In this document: piece by piece, positions 16,370-27,506 of the stretch
Layout of the letters: every line of letters begins with the position of its first letter
How positions within the stretch are numbered: the stretch's first letter is position 1
Source of the DNA: an uncultured Olsenella sp.
GTDB taxonomy: Bacteria > Actinomycetota > Coriobacteriia > Coriobacteriales > Atopobiaceae
NCBI GenBank assembly: GCA_949290055.1
Contig: CASEQJ010000011.1
Span: 1 to 64,000 of the forward strand
Direction: 5' to 3'
Length of the DNA stretch: 64,000 nt
Translations under genes and position numbers: made by a program
The notes under the pieces: model-generated
Databases searched by the model: none
Told to the model about the DNA's origin: nothing
The model's input: only the letters and a program-made list of their open reading frames with translations

Positions 16370-16474
16370 CGGGTATGTACACCCCGCGAGAAGAGCCAAA
16401 GTAGAGACAAGGCCACTACCTGCGGATTCGCAAGCCACCCAGCGGCATGGGCCCTCGAGGGGTGTACATACCCG
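16370..16474 (+). repeat. 105-bp inverted-repeat element, copy B
   Basis: Ends are identical to copy A (16370-16385 and 16459-16474). The length, the core CTACCTGCGG and the orientation are the same. It ends 54 bp before the TRIC gene start. Internal changes from copy A are few and partly preserve pairing (CCGCCC to CCACCC). Confidence 0.92.
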
Positions 16475-16527
16475 GCCGCGCGCGCCACAATGGGCGGGCA
16501 AGCGCCAACCGCCTCCAAGGAGTGCCC

Positions 16528-17259
16528 GTGCCAGAGCTGTTCGTCACCTATCCAGAACTCGCCGCGGTGTCGCTGCCCACCTGGGTCGACCTCGCGTCCG
16601 TGATCGTCGGCTCGGCCGGCGGCGTCGCGGTCGCGCGCGCCCGTCACCTCGACGCCGTGGGGTTTGTCGGCCTGGCACTCCTGTGCGGTTTGGGCGGCGG
16701 CCTCATTCGCGACGTAATGATGCAGGTGGGCAGCGTCTACATGCTCGAGTCGCCGTTCGCCATTCCGGCCAGCGTCGCCACGGGCCTGGTCGCCTTCTTC
16801 TTCCCGCAGCCGATCGACCGCGCGGGCAGCCTCCTCGAGTGGCTCGACATAACGGCCGTCGCCCTCTTTGCCCTCGTCGGCTGCGACAAAGCCCTGGTTC
16901 ACGGGCTGCTGCCCGCCTCCTGCCTGCTCATGGGCATAATGACCGGCGTCGGCGGCGGCATGCTGCGCGACGTCTTCCTCGGCGAGGTCCCCCGCATATT
17001 CCAGCGCTCCAACCTCTACGCCGTCTGCGCCCTCGCCGGCAGCGCAGTCTACTACATCGCGGTCATGTGCCTCCCCATGAGCAAGCTGTGGGCCGGCCTT
17101 CTGTGCGTTGCCGTGACGATCGGCCTGCGCCGCTGGTCCCTGCGGTTCAACGTGCAGACGCCCGCCGACGTCGACCTCGGCCCGCGCGTGAGCGAGCCGG
17201 TCAAGCGCGCCGCCCGTCTCGTGAGAATCACGCAGCGACGCGCCGGCCGTCGCCGCTAG
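16528..17259 (+). CDS. TRIC/UPF0126 (YicG-like) trimeric cation channel family protein
   Basis: Seven-helix membrane protein built from two three-helix repeats, each ending in a glycine-rich loop: LCGLGGGLIRDVMM and MTGVGGGMLRDVFLGEVP. These loops mark prokaryotic TRIC channels, thought to conduct K+/Na+. Length is 243 residues, with a basic cytoplasmic tail. GTG at 16528 is preferred because AAGGAG lies 5 nt upstream. It converges on typA with a 34-bp gap. Confidence 0.85.
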   Translation: MPELFVTYPELAAVSLPTWVDLASVIVGSAGGVAVARARHLDAVGFVGLALLCGLGGGLIRDVMMQVGSVYMLESPFAIPASVATGLVAFFFPQPIDRAGSLLEWLDITAVALFALVGCDKALVHGLLPASCLLMGIMTGVGGGMLRDVFLGEVPRIFQRSNLYAVCALAGSAVYYIAVMCLPMSKLWAGLLCVAVTIGLRRWSLRFNVQTPADVDLGPRVSEPVKRAARLVRITQRRAGRRR

Positions 17260-17293
17260 GCGACGGGTGAGTGTCTGCGCGCCGTTCTTCTCG

Positions 17294-19132
17294 CTACTTC
17301 TTGACCTTGCCGGTGCGGACGGCCCACTTGCGACGCTCGATCTCCGAGAGGAGGCGCTTGCGCATGCGGACGCTCTTGGGCGTGACCTCCACCAGCTCGT
17401 CGTCCATTATGTACTCGAGGGCCTCCTCGAGGGTGAACGTGCGCGGCGGCGTGAGCTGCACCGCAATGTCGGCGGTGGAGGAGCGCTGGTTGCCCAGGCT
17501 CTTGGTGCGCGCAATGTTGACGACCATGTCGCCGGGCTTGGAGCGCTCGCCCACGAGCATGCCCTCGTAGCACTCGTCGCCGGGACTCACGAAGAGCGCG
17601 CCGCGCTCCTGGAGCGTGCCGAGCGCGTAGGCCACGGCCTTCTCGGTGCTCATGGAGATCATGGCGCCGTTCTGACGCACGCCGATCTCGCCGGCGTAGG
17701 GGCCGTACTCGAGGAACGTGTGGTAGAAGACGGCCTCGCCGTGGGTGACGTTCAGGATGCGGTTCTTGAGGCCCATGATTCCGCGGGTGGGAATCTTGAA
17801 CTCGAGGTGGGTCTGCGTGGCACCGGCGTCCATGGTGGTCATGGTGCCGCCCGCGTTGCCAAAGACCTCGATCACCTTGCCGGAGTACTCGCCGGGGCAC
17901 TCCACGACGGCCTGCTCCACGGGCTCGGTCATGGCGCCGTTGGCGTCCTTCTTGAAGAGCACGCGCGGGCGGCCCACCTGGAACTCAAAGCCCTCGCGAC
18001 GCATGGTCTCCATGAGGACGGAGAGGTGCAGGATTCCGCGGCCGGCAACCTCGACGCCGGTCTTGTCGGGGAGCTCCTCTATGCGCATGGTCACGTTGTT
18101 CTCGCGCTCCTGCATGAGGCGCTCCTTGAGCTGGCGGCCGCCCACGATGTCGCCCTCGCGGCCCACAAGCGGGCTGGTGGAGGGCTCAAAGACGACGGAG
18201 AGCGTGGGCGGGTCGATCTCGATCGGCTCCAGTTCGACGGGGTTCTCGGGGTCGGTGTAGACGTCGCCAATGTCGGTGGAGTCAATGCCCACGACGGCGG
18301 CAATGTCGCCGGCCTGCGCCTCGGTGCACTCCTTGCGGCCGAGGTAGTCAAAGGTGAAGAGCTGCTTGACCTGGCTCATGGCGCGGCTGCCGTCGTTTTT
18401 CACCACGAGGATCTTGTCGCCGTCGTGAATGGTGCCGGAGTAGATGCGGCCAATGCCGATGCGGCCCACGTACTCGGAGTGGTCGATCGTCACGCACTGC
18501 ATGGCGAGCGGGCCGTCGAGGTCCACCTCGGGGGCGGGGAGCTCGTCGACGATCATGTCCAGCATGGGGAACATGTCCTGGTTGTCGTCCGCGGGGTCCA
18601 GGCGGGCAAAGCCGTTGACCGCGGAGGCGTAGATCACGTGCTCCATGGCAAACTCGAGCTGCTCGTCGGTGGCGCCGAGGTCGGCCATGAGGTCGAGCGA
18701 GGTGTTGACGGCGCGCTCGGGGTCGGCGGCGGGCTTGTCGATCTTGTTCACGACGATCATGACCGCGAGGCCCGCGTCGATCGCGTGGCGCAGGACGAAG
18801 CGCGTCTGGGGCATGGGGCCCTCGGCGGCGTCCACGAGCAGCAGCGCGCCGTCGGCCATGCGCAGCACGCGCTCGACCTCTCCGCCAAAGTCGGCGTGGC
18901 CCGGGGTGTCGATGACGTTGATCTTCACGCCCCGGTACTCAATGGAGATGTTCTTGGCGAGGATGGTGATCCCGCGCTCGCGCTCCTGGTCGTTGGAGTC
19001 GAGCACGCGCTCCTGGACCTGCTGGTTCTCACGGAAGGCGTCCGTCGCCTTGAGCATTTGGTCCACCAGCGTGGTCTTGCCGTGGTCGACGTGCGCGATG
19101 ATCGCGATGTTGCGAATGTTCTCCTGACGCAT
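17294..19132 (-). CDS. typA: Ribosome-associated GTPase BipA/TypA
   Basis: Translational GTPase that binds the 70S ribosome and supports assembly and stress adaptation. The G domain has IAIIAHVDHGKTTL (G1), RGITILAKN (G2), DTPGHADF (G3) and NKID (G4). The BipA-specific C-terminus contains GIMGLKNRILNVTHGEAVF and ERGALFVSPGDECYEGMLVG. The 612 residues are full length. ATG at 19132 has GAGAGGG upstream. Two short stem-loops (about 19155-19195) lie between it and the upstream gene. Confidence 0.97.
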   Translation of the reverse strand: MRQENIRNIAIIAHVDHGKTTLVDQMLKATDAFRENQQVQERVLDSNDQERERGITILAKNISIEYRGVKINVIDTPGHADFGGEVERVLRMADGALLLVDAAEGPMPQTRFVLRHAIDAGLAVMIVVNKIDKPAADPERAVNTSLDLMADLGATDEQLEFAMEHVIYASAVNGFARLDPADDNQDMFPMLDMIVDELPAPEVDLDGPLAMQCVTIDHSEYVGRIGIGRIYSGTIHDGDKILVVKNDGSRAMSQVKQLFTFDYLGRKECTEAQAGDIAAVVGIDSTDIGDVYTDPENPVELEPIEIDPPTLSVVFEPSTSPLVGREGDIVGGRQLKERLMQERENNVTMRIEELPDKTGVEVAGRGILHLSVLMETMRREGFEFQVGRPRVLFKKDANGAMTEPVEQAVVECPGEYSGKVIEVFGNAGGTMTTMDAGATQTHLEFKIPTRGIMGLKNRILNVTHGEAVFYHTFLEYGPYAGEIGVRQNGAMISMSTEKAVAYALGTLQERGALFVSPGDECYEGMLVGERSKPGDMVVNIARTKSLGNQRSSTADIAVQLTPPRTFTLEEALEYIMDDELVEVTPKSVRMRKRLLSEIERRKWAVRTGKVKK

Positions 19133-19201
19133 GGGTCCCTCTCGCCTCTGCTGGGCCGGCCTTTCTCGGCCAGCGGTCCGTATTTCTCGCCATACGGTAC
19201 T

Positions 19202-19624
19202 TTACAGCAGAGGAGGCACCTCTCCGGCCGGCGCGGGGTCGGTCCACGTGAAACCATCACCTGCGCCCTTGCCGTCCACGAGCGAATAGGCGGAATAGGA
19301 GCGCCAGCCGCGCTCGCCGAACTCGAGCAGCAGGGCGTCCGCGAAGCCGCCGTCTCCCGCCTCGACCGCGCCCTCGTACGCGATCGCGTAGCGGCGCGCG
19401 TCCGGGACCTGCGGGACCTTCGCGCGGGCGGCCTCGAGGCAGACCTCGGTGCCGTCGTCCTCAAACTCGTAGCTCGTGACCTCGCCGGACGAGCTCTGGA
19501 CGGCGAGAAGGACGCAAAACGGGTCGCCGGCGGCCAGCAGGTCCAGAGCGTCGCCCACAAGCGTGCTCGCCAGCTCGTCCGTCTCCGGGGAGACCCCGTC
19601 GAGCAGTTCGTCCTTCTCGGCCAT
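19202..19624 (-). CDS. Hypothetical acidic protein
   Basis: No family recognised. It is 140 residues, acidic, soluble, with no signal peptide or membrane segment and a Pro/Ala-rich end (WTDPAPAGEVPPLL). ATG at 19624 follows CAAGGAGG at good spacing, and codon use matches its neighbours, so it looks like a real gene. It lies upstream of typA in the same direction (69-bp gap). The 31-bp repeat array begins 58 bp upstream of its start. Confidence 0.7.
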   Translation of the reverse strand: MAEKDELLDGVSPETDELASTLVGDALDLLAAGDPFCVLLAVQSSSGEVTSYEFEDDGTEVCLEAARAKVPQVPDARRYAIAYEGAVEAGDGGFADALLLEFGERGWRSYSAYSLVDGKGAGDGFTWTDPAPAGEVPPLL

Positions 19625-19682
19625 GTGCCCTCCTTGTGCTGTGTTTGTCGCTGAGATGATACCGCAGCGGTCGGCACGGGAC

Positions 19683-19946
19683 GGCGCGTCTAGGAAACCG
19701 GGGCCTTGTTCCGGGCGGTTCTAGGAATTCGGGACCTTGTTCTGAGCGGTTCTAGGAAATCGGACCCTTGCACCAGATTCTTCCGAAGAATCGCGAGGTT
19801 GTCACAACCGAGGTCCTTCTCGGCAGACAAGGGCCCGCATTTCTAGAACGCCTTAGGACAAGAACCCTTTTTCCTAGAACGCCTCACAACAAGTACCCGC
19901 ATTTCTAGAACGCCCCAAGACAAGGGCCGCGATTCTTGGAACCGTG
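19683..19946. repeat. Inverted array of 31-bp repeats (3 forward, 4 reverse)
   Basis: Three contiguous 31-bp units (19683, 19714, 19745) face four in the opposite orientation (19823-19946), around a 47-bp centre. The forward consensus is roughly GGCGTTCTAGRAATNCGGG followed by NCCTTGT. The CTAG core recurs at 19690, 19721, 19752, 19843, 19874, 19905 and about 19936. The centre holds two perfect palindromes, GATTCTTCCGAAGAATC (19776-19792) and GGTTGTCACAACC (19797-19809). There are no spacers between units, so this is not a CRISPR. No ORF uses it. Confidence 0.9.
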
Positions 19947-19952
19947 CGCCAC

Positions 19953-19982
19953 AAAAAAGCCGGGACCCTCGCGGGTCCCGGC
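19953..19982 (-). terminator. Terminator of tRNA-Ala
   Basis: On the minus strand GCCGGGACCC pairs with GGGTCCCGGC and is followed by TTTTTT. It lies directly 3' of tRNA-Ala. Confidence 0.92.
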
Positions 19983-19991
19983 GGCGCTTCG

Positions 19992-20067
19992 TGGTGGAGA
20001 CGATGGGGATCGAACCCACGACCTCAGGCTTGCAAAGCCCGCGCTCTCCCAACTGAGCTACGTCCCC
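19992..20067 (-). tRNA. tRNA-Ala (anticodon TGC)
   Basis: A 76-nt cloverleaf: GGGGACG acceptor, AGCTCAGTTGGGAGAGC D-arm, anticodon loop CTTTGCAAG (TGC), GGGTTCGATCCCC T-arm, encoded CCA. Confidence 0.96.
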
Positions 20068-20074
20068 GGAAAAG

Positions 20075-20119
20075 AATAATCGCCCCAGCGGCGACTCGGC
20101 TAACGCTGGGGCGACTATT
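20075..20119 (-). terminator. Stem-loop terminator between tRNA-Ile and tRNA-Ala
   Basis: A 16-bp stem with one mismatch (AATAATCGCCCCAGCG with its inverse) is followed on the minus strand by TTCTTTTCC. It probably ends the tRNA-Ile transcript. Confidence 0.7.
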
Positions 20120-20128
20120 GTCAGGAAA

Positions 20129-20205
20129 TGGTGGGCCTGACAAGGTTCGAACTTGTGACCTCCCGGTTATCAGCCGGACGCTCTGACCAACTGAGCTACA
20201 GGCCC
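20129..20205 (-). tRNA. tRNA-Ile (anticodon GAT)
   Basis: A 77-nt cloverleaf: GGGCCTG acceptor, AGCTCAGTTGGTCAGAGC D-arm, anticodon loop CTGATAACC (GAT), AAGTTCGAACCTT T-arm, encoded CCA. It stands outside any rRNA operon here. Confidence 0.96.
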
Positions 20206-20341
20206 AACGCAAGGAGATATATTACACAGCTCCGCCCGACCGGTCAACGACTTTTTTCAATTTTCCGGGGCTTTGCGCTCTCTGGTTGCGAAACGACAAC
20301 TATTGGGTAGGATATGCGAGCAGAGAAACGAAGGGGGTAGC

Positions 20342-20875
20342 GTGCCGCTGAGGAGAATGGACATAGAGAGCGTCATCGTGGGCGACGGCCCCATAGCGTC
20401 GCTCGTCGTGCTTCGCACGCGCGAGGAGGCGGACGGCTCGACGTCCCGCCAGCTCCCCATTCGCATTGGCTCGTTCGAGGCGACCGCCATAACCATGGGC
20501 GTCAACGGCCGCAGCGGACGCCCCATGACGCACGACCTTCTCTGCTCCGCGATTTCCGAGCTGGGTGCCTCCTGCGTGAGCGTTCGCGTCATGGCGGTGC
20601 AGGGCACGACGTTCTTCGCGCAGGTCGAGCTCGAGCGCGCGGACGGCGAGCACGTCTTCCTCGACGCGCGCCCCTCCGACGCGCTGGCAATTGCCGTGCG
20701 CGAGGAGGTCCCCGTCTACGCGGAGGAGTCCGTGCTGGACGCCGCCGCGATGCCGGACTTTCGAGGTGTCGAGAAGGACGAGAAGGCCCATGAGCTCGAG
20801 CAGTTCCACGCCTTCGTGGAGAGCCTCTCACCCGAGGACTTCAACGTCGCGAACCGCGACCAGGACTCCGAATAG
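20342..20875 (+). CDS. Bifunctional nuclease family (DUF151) protein
   Basis: DUF151/BFN-domain protein; plant and mycobacterial members have nuclease activity, but the bacterial role is mostly unproven. Visible blocks are LPIRIGSFEATAI, RPMTHDLLCSAISELGA and FLDARPSDALAIAVREEVPV, the family core. Length is 177 residues. GTG at 20342 is chosen because AAGGGGG lies about 5 nt upstream; the in-frame ATG at 20357 has its AGGAG only one base away. It reads rightward against gyrA and ends in a hairpin. Confidence 0.85.
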   Translation: MPLRRMDIESVIVGDGPIASLVVLRTREEADGSTSRQLPIRIGSFEATAITMGVNGRSGRPMTHDLLCSAISELGASCVSVRVMAVQGTTFFAQVELERADGEHVFLDARPSDALAIAVREEVPVYAEESVLDAAAMPDFRGVEKDEKAHELEQFHAFVESLSPEDFNVANRDQDSE

Positions 20876-20908
20876 TTGCCTAAAAGGGGTCTGACCCCTT
20901 TTAGGCAA
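20876..20908 (+). terminator. Perfect 16-bp hairpin after the DUF151 gene
   Basis: TTGCCTAAAAGGGGTC and GACCCCTTTTAGGCAA around a single T. It starts right after the stop codon. There is no T-run past the stem, so it may be a REP-like stem-loop rather than a true terminator. Confidence 0.55.
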
Positions 20909-20909
20909 G

Positions 20910-20944
20910 AAAAAGGCGCCCGCGGGTCGGTCCCGCGGGCGCCT
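20910..20944 (-). terminator. Terminator of gyrA
   Basis: On the minus strand AGGCGCCCGCGGG pairs with CCCGCGGGCGCCT and is followed by TTTTTC, 10 bp past the gyrA stop. Confidence 0.92.
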
Positions 20945-20954
20945 CTCGTTGTCG

Positions 20955-23696
<2,742 letters not shown>

Positions 23697-23717
23697 GTGT
23701 GGCCTTTCTCTTAGTGG

Positions 23718-25757
23718 TTACGCGTCGAGGAAGCGGGCGTCGTGCGCGTGCTTCTCTATGTAGTCGCGTCGGTACTCGACCTGGTTGCCCATGAGCTCGC
23801 GCACGGCGCGGTCGGCCATGGCTGCGTCCTCAATGGTCACGCGCTGCAGAATGCGCGTCTTGGGATCCATGGTCGTGGAGGCCAGCTGCTTGGGGTCCAT
23901 CTCGCCCAGACCCTTGTAGCGCTGGACGGAGTAGCCCTTGCGGCGACGGCCGGAGCCCTTGATCGCGGCCTGGGACTTGCCGTCGGACTCGTCCTCCTCG
24001 TTGGGGTTGAGCCCGAGCTCGCGAATGGAGCGGTTCAAAATCTCGTCCTCGGGCGTCTTGCCGTCGGGGTAGACGTAGTGAATCTTGTTGCGCACCTTAA
24101 TGCCAAAGATCGGCGGCGTGGCTATGTATATGTAGCCGGCGTCGATCAGCGGGCGCATGTACTTGTAGAAGAAGGTCATGAGGAGGATGCGGATGTGGGC
24201 GCCGTCGACGTCGGCGTCGGTCATGATGATTATCTTGTGGTAGCGGGCCTTGGAGAGGTCGAAGTCGCCGCCCTCGCCGGAGCCGGTGGTCACGCCGGTG
24301 CCGATCGCGGTGATCAGCGCCTGGATCGTGTCGGAGGAGAAGGCTCGGTGGTCCTGCACGCGCTCGACGTTCAAGATCTTGCCGCGCAGGGGCAGGATAG
24401 CCTGAATGTCGCGGCGGCGGCCGTCCTTGGCCGAGCCGCCTGCGGAGTCACCCTCCACAATGAAGAGCTCGGTCATTTCCGGGTCGCGCACCGAGCAGTC
24501 GGCCAGCTTGCCGGGCAGCGCCGCGCTCTCGAGCAGGCTCTTGCGGCGCGTCGCCTGGCGCGCCTTCTGCGCGGCGAGACGGCCCTTGGCGGCCTGGCTC
24601 GCCTTCTTGAGGATCTCCTTGGCCTGGTTGGGGTGCTCCTCGAGGTACTCGGCCATGCCCTGCGACACCACGCGGTTCACGAGCGTGCGCATGTAGGAGC
24701 TGCCGAGCTTGGCCTTGGTCTGGCCCTCGAACTGCGGATCGGGCAGCTTGACGGAAATGACCGCGGTGAGGCCCTCGCGAATGTCGTCGCCGGTGAGGTT
24801 GGCGTCCTTCTCCTTGATTATGTTCTTGGCGCGCCCGTAGTCGTTGATCACCTTGGTGAGGGCCGTGCGGAAGCCCTCGAGGTGCATGCCGCCCTCCTCG
24901 GTGTATATGTCGTTGGCAAAGGAGAGGGTGTGCTCCGAGTAGCCGGTGTTCCACTGCATGGACACCTCGACCTCGCCCATTTGCGTCTCGGGCGCGTCCG
25001 CGGCGGAGCGGCCCTCAATGTAGATCGGACGGGAGAGGCCGGGCAGGATGTCCTTCTCGGAGTTGAGGAACTTGACAAAGTCCACTATGCCGCCGGCGTA
25101 GCAGAACTCGTCGGTGCGCGGCGTGAGCTCGCGCTCGTCCACGAGCACGATCTTGAGGTTCTTGTTGAGGAACGCCGTCTCCTGCAGGTGGTCGTGCAGG
25201 GTGTCGTAGCTGTAGGTGGTGGTCTCGAAGATCTCCTCGTCCGGCCAGAACGTGATCGAGGTGCCGGTGGCCTTGGAGGTGCCCACGACCTTCATCTTCT
25301 GCACGGTCTTGCCGCGCTCGAAGACCATCTCATAGATCTTGCCGTCACGCTTGACCTGCGCCACGAGCTTCTTGGAGAGGGCGTTGACGACGGAGACGCC
25401 TACTCCGTGCAGACCGCCGGAGACCTTGTAGGCGTTGTTGTCGAACTTTCCGCCGGCGTGAAGGATCGTGAGGACGACCTCGAGGGTCGGGATCTTCTTG
25501 ACGGGGTGCTTCTCCACGGGAATGCCGCGGCCGTTGTCGTCGACCGTGATCGAGTTGTCCGGGTGGACCGTCACCTTGATCTTGGTGCAGAAGCCGGCCA
25601 TGGCCTCGTCCACGGAGTTGTCCACGATCTCCCACACGAGGTGGTGCAGGCCGGACGCGGAGGTCGTGCCAATGTACATGCCGGGGCGCTTGCGGACCGC
25701 CTCAAGACCCTCGAGGATCTTGATCGACTCTCCGCCGTAGTCGTTCTTCTTTGCCAC
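23718..25757 (-). CDS. gyrB: DNA gyrase subunit B
   Basis: ATPase subunit of gyrase. The GHKL ATPase region shows LVWEIVDNSVDEAMAG and GGLHGVGVSVVNALS. The TOPRIM domain has LFIVEGDSAGGSA and IIMTDADVDGAHI, and the tail carries QRYKGLGEM. Length is 679 residues. GTG at 25757 follows GGAGGATGTGAGC; in-frame residues further upstream lie in the spacer. It is co-directional with recF, dnaN and dnaA. Confidence 0.97.
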   Translation of the reverse strand: MAKKNDYGGESIKILEGLEAVRKRPGMYIGTTSASGLHHLVWEIVDNSVDEAMAGFCTKIKVTVHPDNSITVDDNGRGIPVEKHPVKKIPTLEVVLTILHAGGKFDNNAYKVSGGLHGVGVSVVNALSKKLVAQVKRDGKIYEMVFERGKTVQKMKVVGTSKATGTSITFWPDEEIFETTTYSYDTLHDHLQETAFLNKNLKIVLVDERELTPRTDEFCYAGGIVDFVKFLNSEKDILPGLSRPIYIEGRSAADAPETQMGEVEVSMQWNTGYSEHTLSFANDIYTEEGGMHLEGFRTALTKVINDYGRAKNIIKEKDANLTGDDIREGLTAVISVKLPDPQFEGQTKAKLGSSYMRTLVNRVVSQGMAEYLEEHPNQAKEILKKASQAAKGRLAAQKARQATRRKSLLESAALPGKLADCSVRDPEMTELFIVEGDSAGGSAKDGRRRDIQAILPLRGKILNVERVQDHRAFSSDTIQALITAIGTGVTTGSGEGGDFDLSKARYHKIIIMTDADVDGAHIRILLMTFFYKYMRPLIDAGYIYIATPPIFGIKVRNKIHYVYPDGKTPEDEILNRSIRELGLNPNEEDESDGKSQAAIKGSGRRRKGYSVQRYKGLGEMDPKQLASTTMDPKTRILQRVTIEDAAMADRAVRELMGNQVEYRRDYIEKHAHDARFLDA

Positions 25758-25876
25758 GCTCACATCCTCCCCTGTAAGGGCGTATTTTCGCTCGGCCGAA
25801 GCCAAAACTAGCATAGACCGAAAGATAATAGCGCTTGTGAGGCTGTGAGAGGCGCTCTCAGGCCGGTCTCAACAAA

Positions 25877-26410
25877 TTAGCTATGTTCTCGCTTCTGGGC
25901 TCTGAGTGAGGCCCTCATGGCCCGAGAGACGCTGTCCCTCAGGCTTTCCGGGAGCGCCGAGCACAGCTCGGAGACCCTTCGCTCCTCGTCGGGCGTGAGC
26001 TCGGGCAGCGGCGGGCGGGCGGCGCGCGCGGCCTTCTTCGCCGCGGCCCCGCTCGTCGCACGACCCTTCGCGCGACGGAAGGCAATGGACGAGAAGCGCA
26101 GCCCGGCCGTCTCCATGCGAGCGAGGTAGATCTCTCGGTTTGCCGAGAAGTCCGTGAGGTAGGCGTTGGAGTCGACGTAGACCGTGAGCTCGGGGTCGCG
26201 CGCGCCGCGCCGCGGCTCGCCGACGTGGACGCCCGTCGTGTGGGCGCGCTCGACGTCGCCGTTCACCGCGTTCCAGACCGCCCAGGCCCGCGCCGCGCCC
26301 CTTCTCGTTCCCTGGGAGTCTATCCGCTCGACCTCGCCGCCAAGGAGGCTCTCAAGACTCCTTCCCGCATGCTCGCGCCGGCGTATCTCCCGCTCAATCT
26401 CATCGCTCAC
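25877..26410 (-). CDS. DciA-like (DUF721) protein
   Basis: DUF721/DciA proteins help load the DnaB helicase in bacteria without DnaC/DnaI. The domain is visible in LTVYVDSNAYLTDFSANREI and the flanking helices, and the position between recF and gyrB is the classic actinobacterial one. Length is 177 residues with a basic, Ala-rich middle and an Arg-rich end. GTG at 26410 overlaps the recF stop by 11 nt, implying translational coupling. The family call rests on context as much as sequence. Confidence 0.75.
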   Translation of the reverse strand: MSDEIEREIRRREHAGRSLESLLGGEVERIDSQGTRRGAARAWAVWNAVNGDVERAHTTGVHVGEPRRGARDPELTVYVDSNAYLTDFSANREIYLARMETAGLRFSSIAFRRAKGRATSGAAAKKAARAARPPLPELTPDEERRVSELCSALPESLRDSVSRAMRASLRAQKREHS

Positions 26411-27491
26411 CAAATTCCACCACCTTCGCACCGTCGAGCAGCTCCGCCGAGAAGTACCCGAGGTTGGTCGTCGTTATGACGGTCTGCATGCCGCGACCGA
26501 CGAAGGACACCGCCGCCTCGCGCCGCGCGCCGTCGAGCTCGCTCATGACGTCGTCGAGCAGAAGCACGGGCATGTTCCCGAGAATCTCCCCGGCAAGCTC
26601 CACCTCCGCCATTTTGAGCGCCAGCACGACGGAGCGCTGCTGCCCCTGCGAGGCAAAGGCGCGCGCGTCGCGGCCGCCCACGACAAAGGACACGTCGTCG
26701 CGGTGCGGACCGACGCAGGTCTGCTGGCGACGCAGGTCCTCGGCGCGCGAGGAGGCCAGGCGGTCGAGAAAGACCTCGCACAGCTCCTCCCGCCCCGCCT
26801 CGGAGAGCCCCTCTCCGAGCGTGCAGACGTAGGAGCAGGAGAGCTCCTCTCCACCCGCTATGGCCCCATACGCCCGCGCGACCTTCTCGGCCAGACGCGA
26901 GAACAGGCGCAGGCGCGCGGCAAGCAGCGTCGCACCGCCCAGCGCCACGGAGGCGTCCCACGCGTCCAGCAGGGAGAGGTCCACGTGCTCCTCGTGGAGG
27001 AGCCGGTTGCGCTGCTCGACTGCGCGCTGGTACTCGGCGAGGACGCGCGCGTAGCCAACGCTCACCTGCCGGGCAAAGAAGTCCAGCTCGTCGCGACGGA
27101 CGGAGGCGCCGCGTTTGACGAGCGCGAGGTCGTCGGGCGAGAAGAGCACCGAGACCAGCGTCTCGGGCATGTCAACGGCGCGGCAGCGCTTCCCGTTGCG
27201 CGAGAAGCGCCGGCCCGTGCCCGTCACGTCGCAGCGGTGGTCTATGACCCTGCCGTCCCCGACTATGCGCGCGTCGATCCTCGCGGACTCGGCGCCGTCA
27301 CGCACGAGCTGGGACGGCGCAGGGCGGCGAAACGAGGCCCCCGACGTCAGGAGCTGCACGGCCTCGACCGTGTTCGTCTTTCCCACGGCGTTCGGGCCCA
27401 CGAGCACGGTGACCTGAGGCGCAAGCGTCAGGTCGAGGCGCTCGAAGTTGCGAAAGTCGCGCAGCGAGACGTCTGTGACAAGAAGGCCCAT
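26400..27491 (-). CDS. recF: DNA replication and repair protein RecF
   Basis: ABC-type ATPase that loads RecA at gaps with RecO/RecR. It begins MGLLVTDVSLRDFRNFE, has Walker A LVGPNAVGKTN, the signature SQGQQRSVVLALKMAE and Walker B VLLLDDVMSELD. The 363 residues are normal length. ATG at 27491 starts 15 nt after the dnaN stop, and its end overlaps the DciA-like gene. Confidence 0.97.
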   Translation of the reverse strand: MGLLVTDVSLRDFRNFERLDLTLAPQVTVLVGPNAVGKTNTVEAVQLLTSGASFRRPAPSQLVRDGAESARIDARIVGDGRVIDHRCDVTGTGRRFSRNGKRCRAVDMPETLVSVLFSPDDLALVKRGASVRRDELDFFARQVSVGYARVLAEYQRAVEQRNRLLHEEHVDLSLLDAWDASVALGGATLLAARLRLFSRLAEKVARAYGAIAGGEELSCSYVCTLGEGLSEAGREELCEVFLDRLASSRAEDLRRQQTCVGPHRDDVSFVVGGRDARAFASQGQQRSVVLALKMAEVELAGEILGNMPVLLLDDVMSELDGARREAAVSFVGRGMQTVITTTNLGYFSAELLDGAKVVEFGER

Positions 27492-27506
27492 CCCCGCCGC
27501 CCGACG

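Noticed and set aside
19683..19946. Reading the 31-bp array as a CRISPR
   Set aside because: Units are contiguous with no spacers, orientation flips mid-array, and no cas genes are in the window.
19992..20205. tRNA-Ile and tRNA-Ala as a sign of an rRNA operon
   Set aside because: No 16S or 23S sequence flanks them; each has its own stem-loop terminator.
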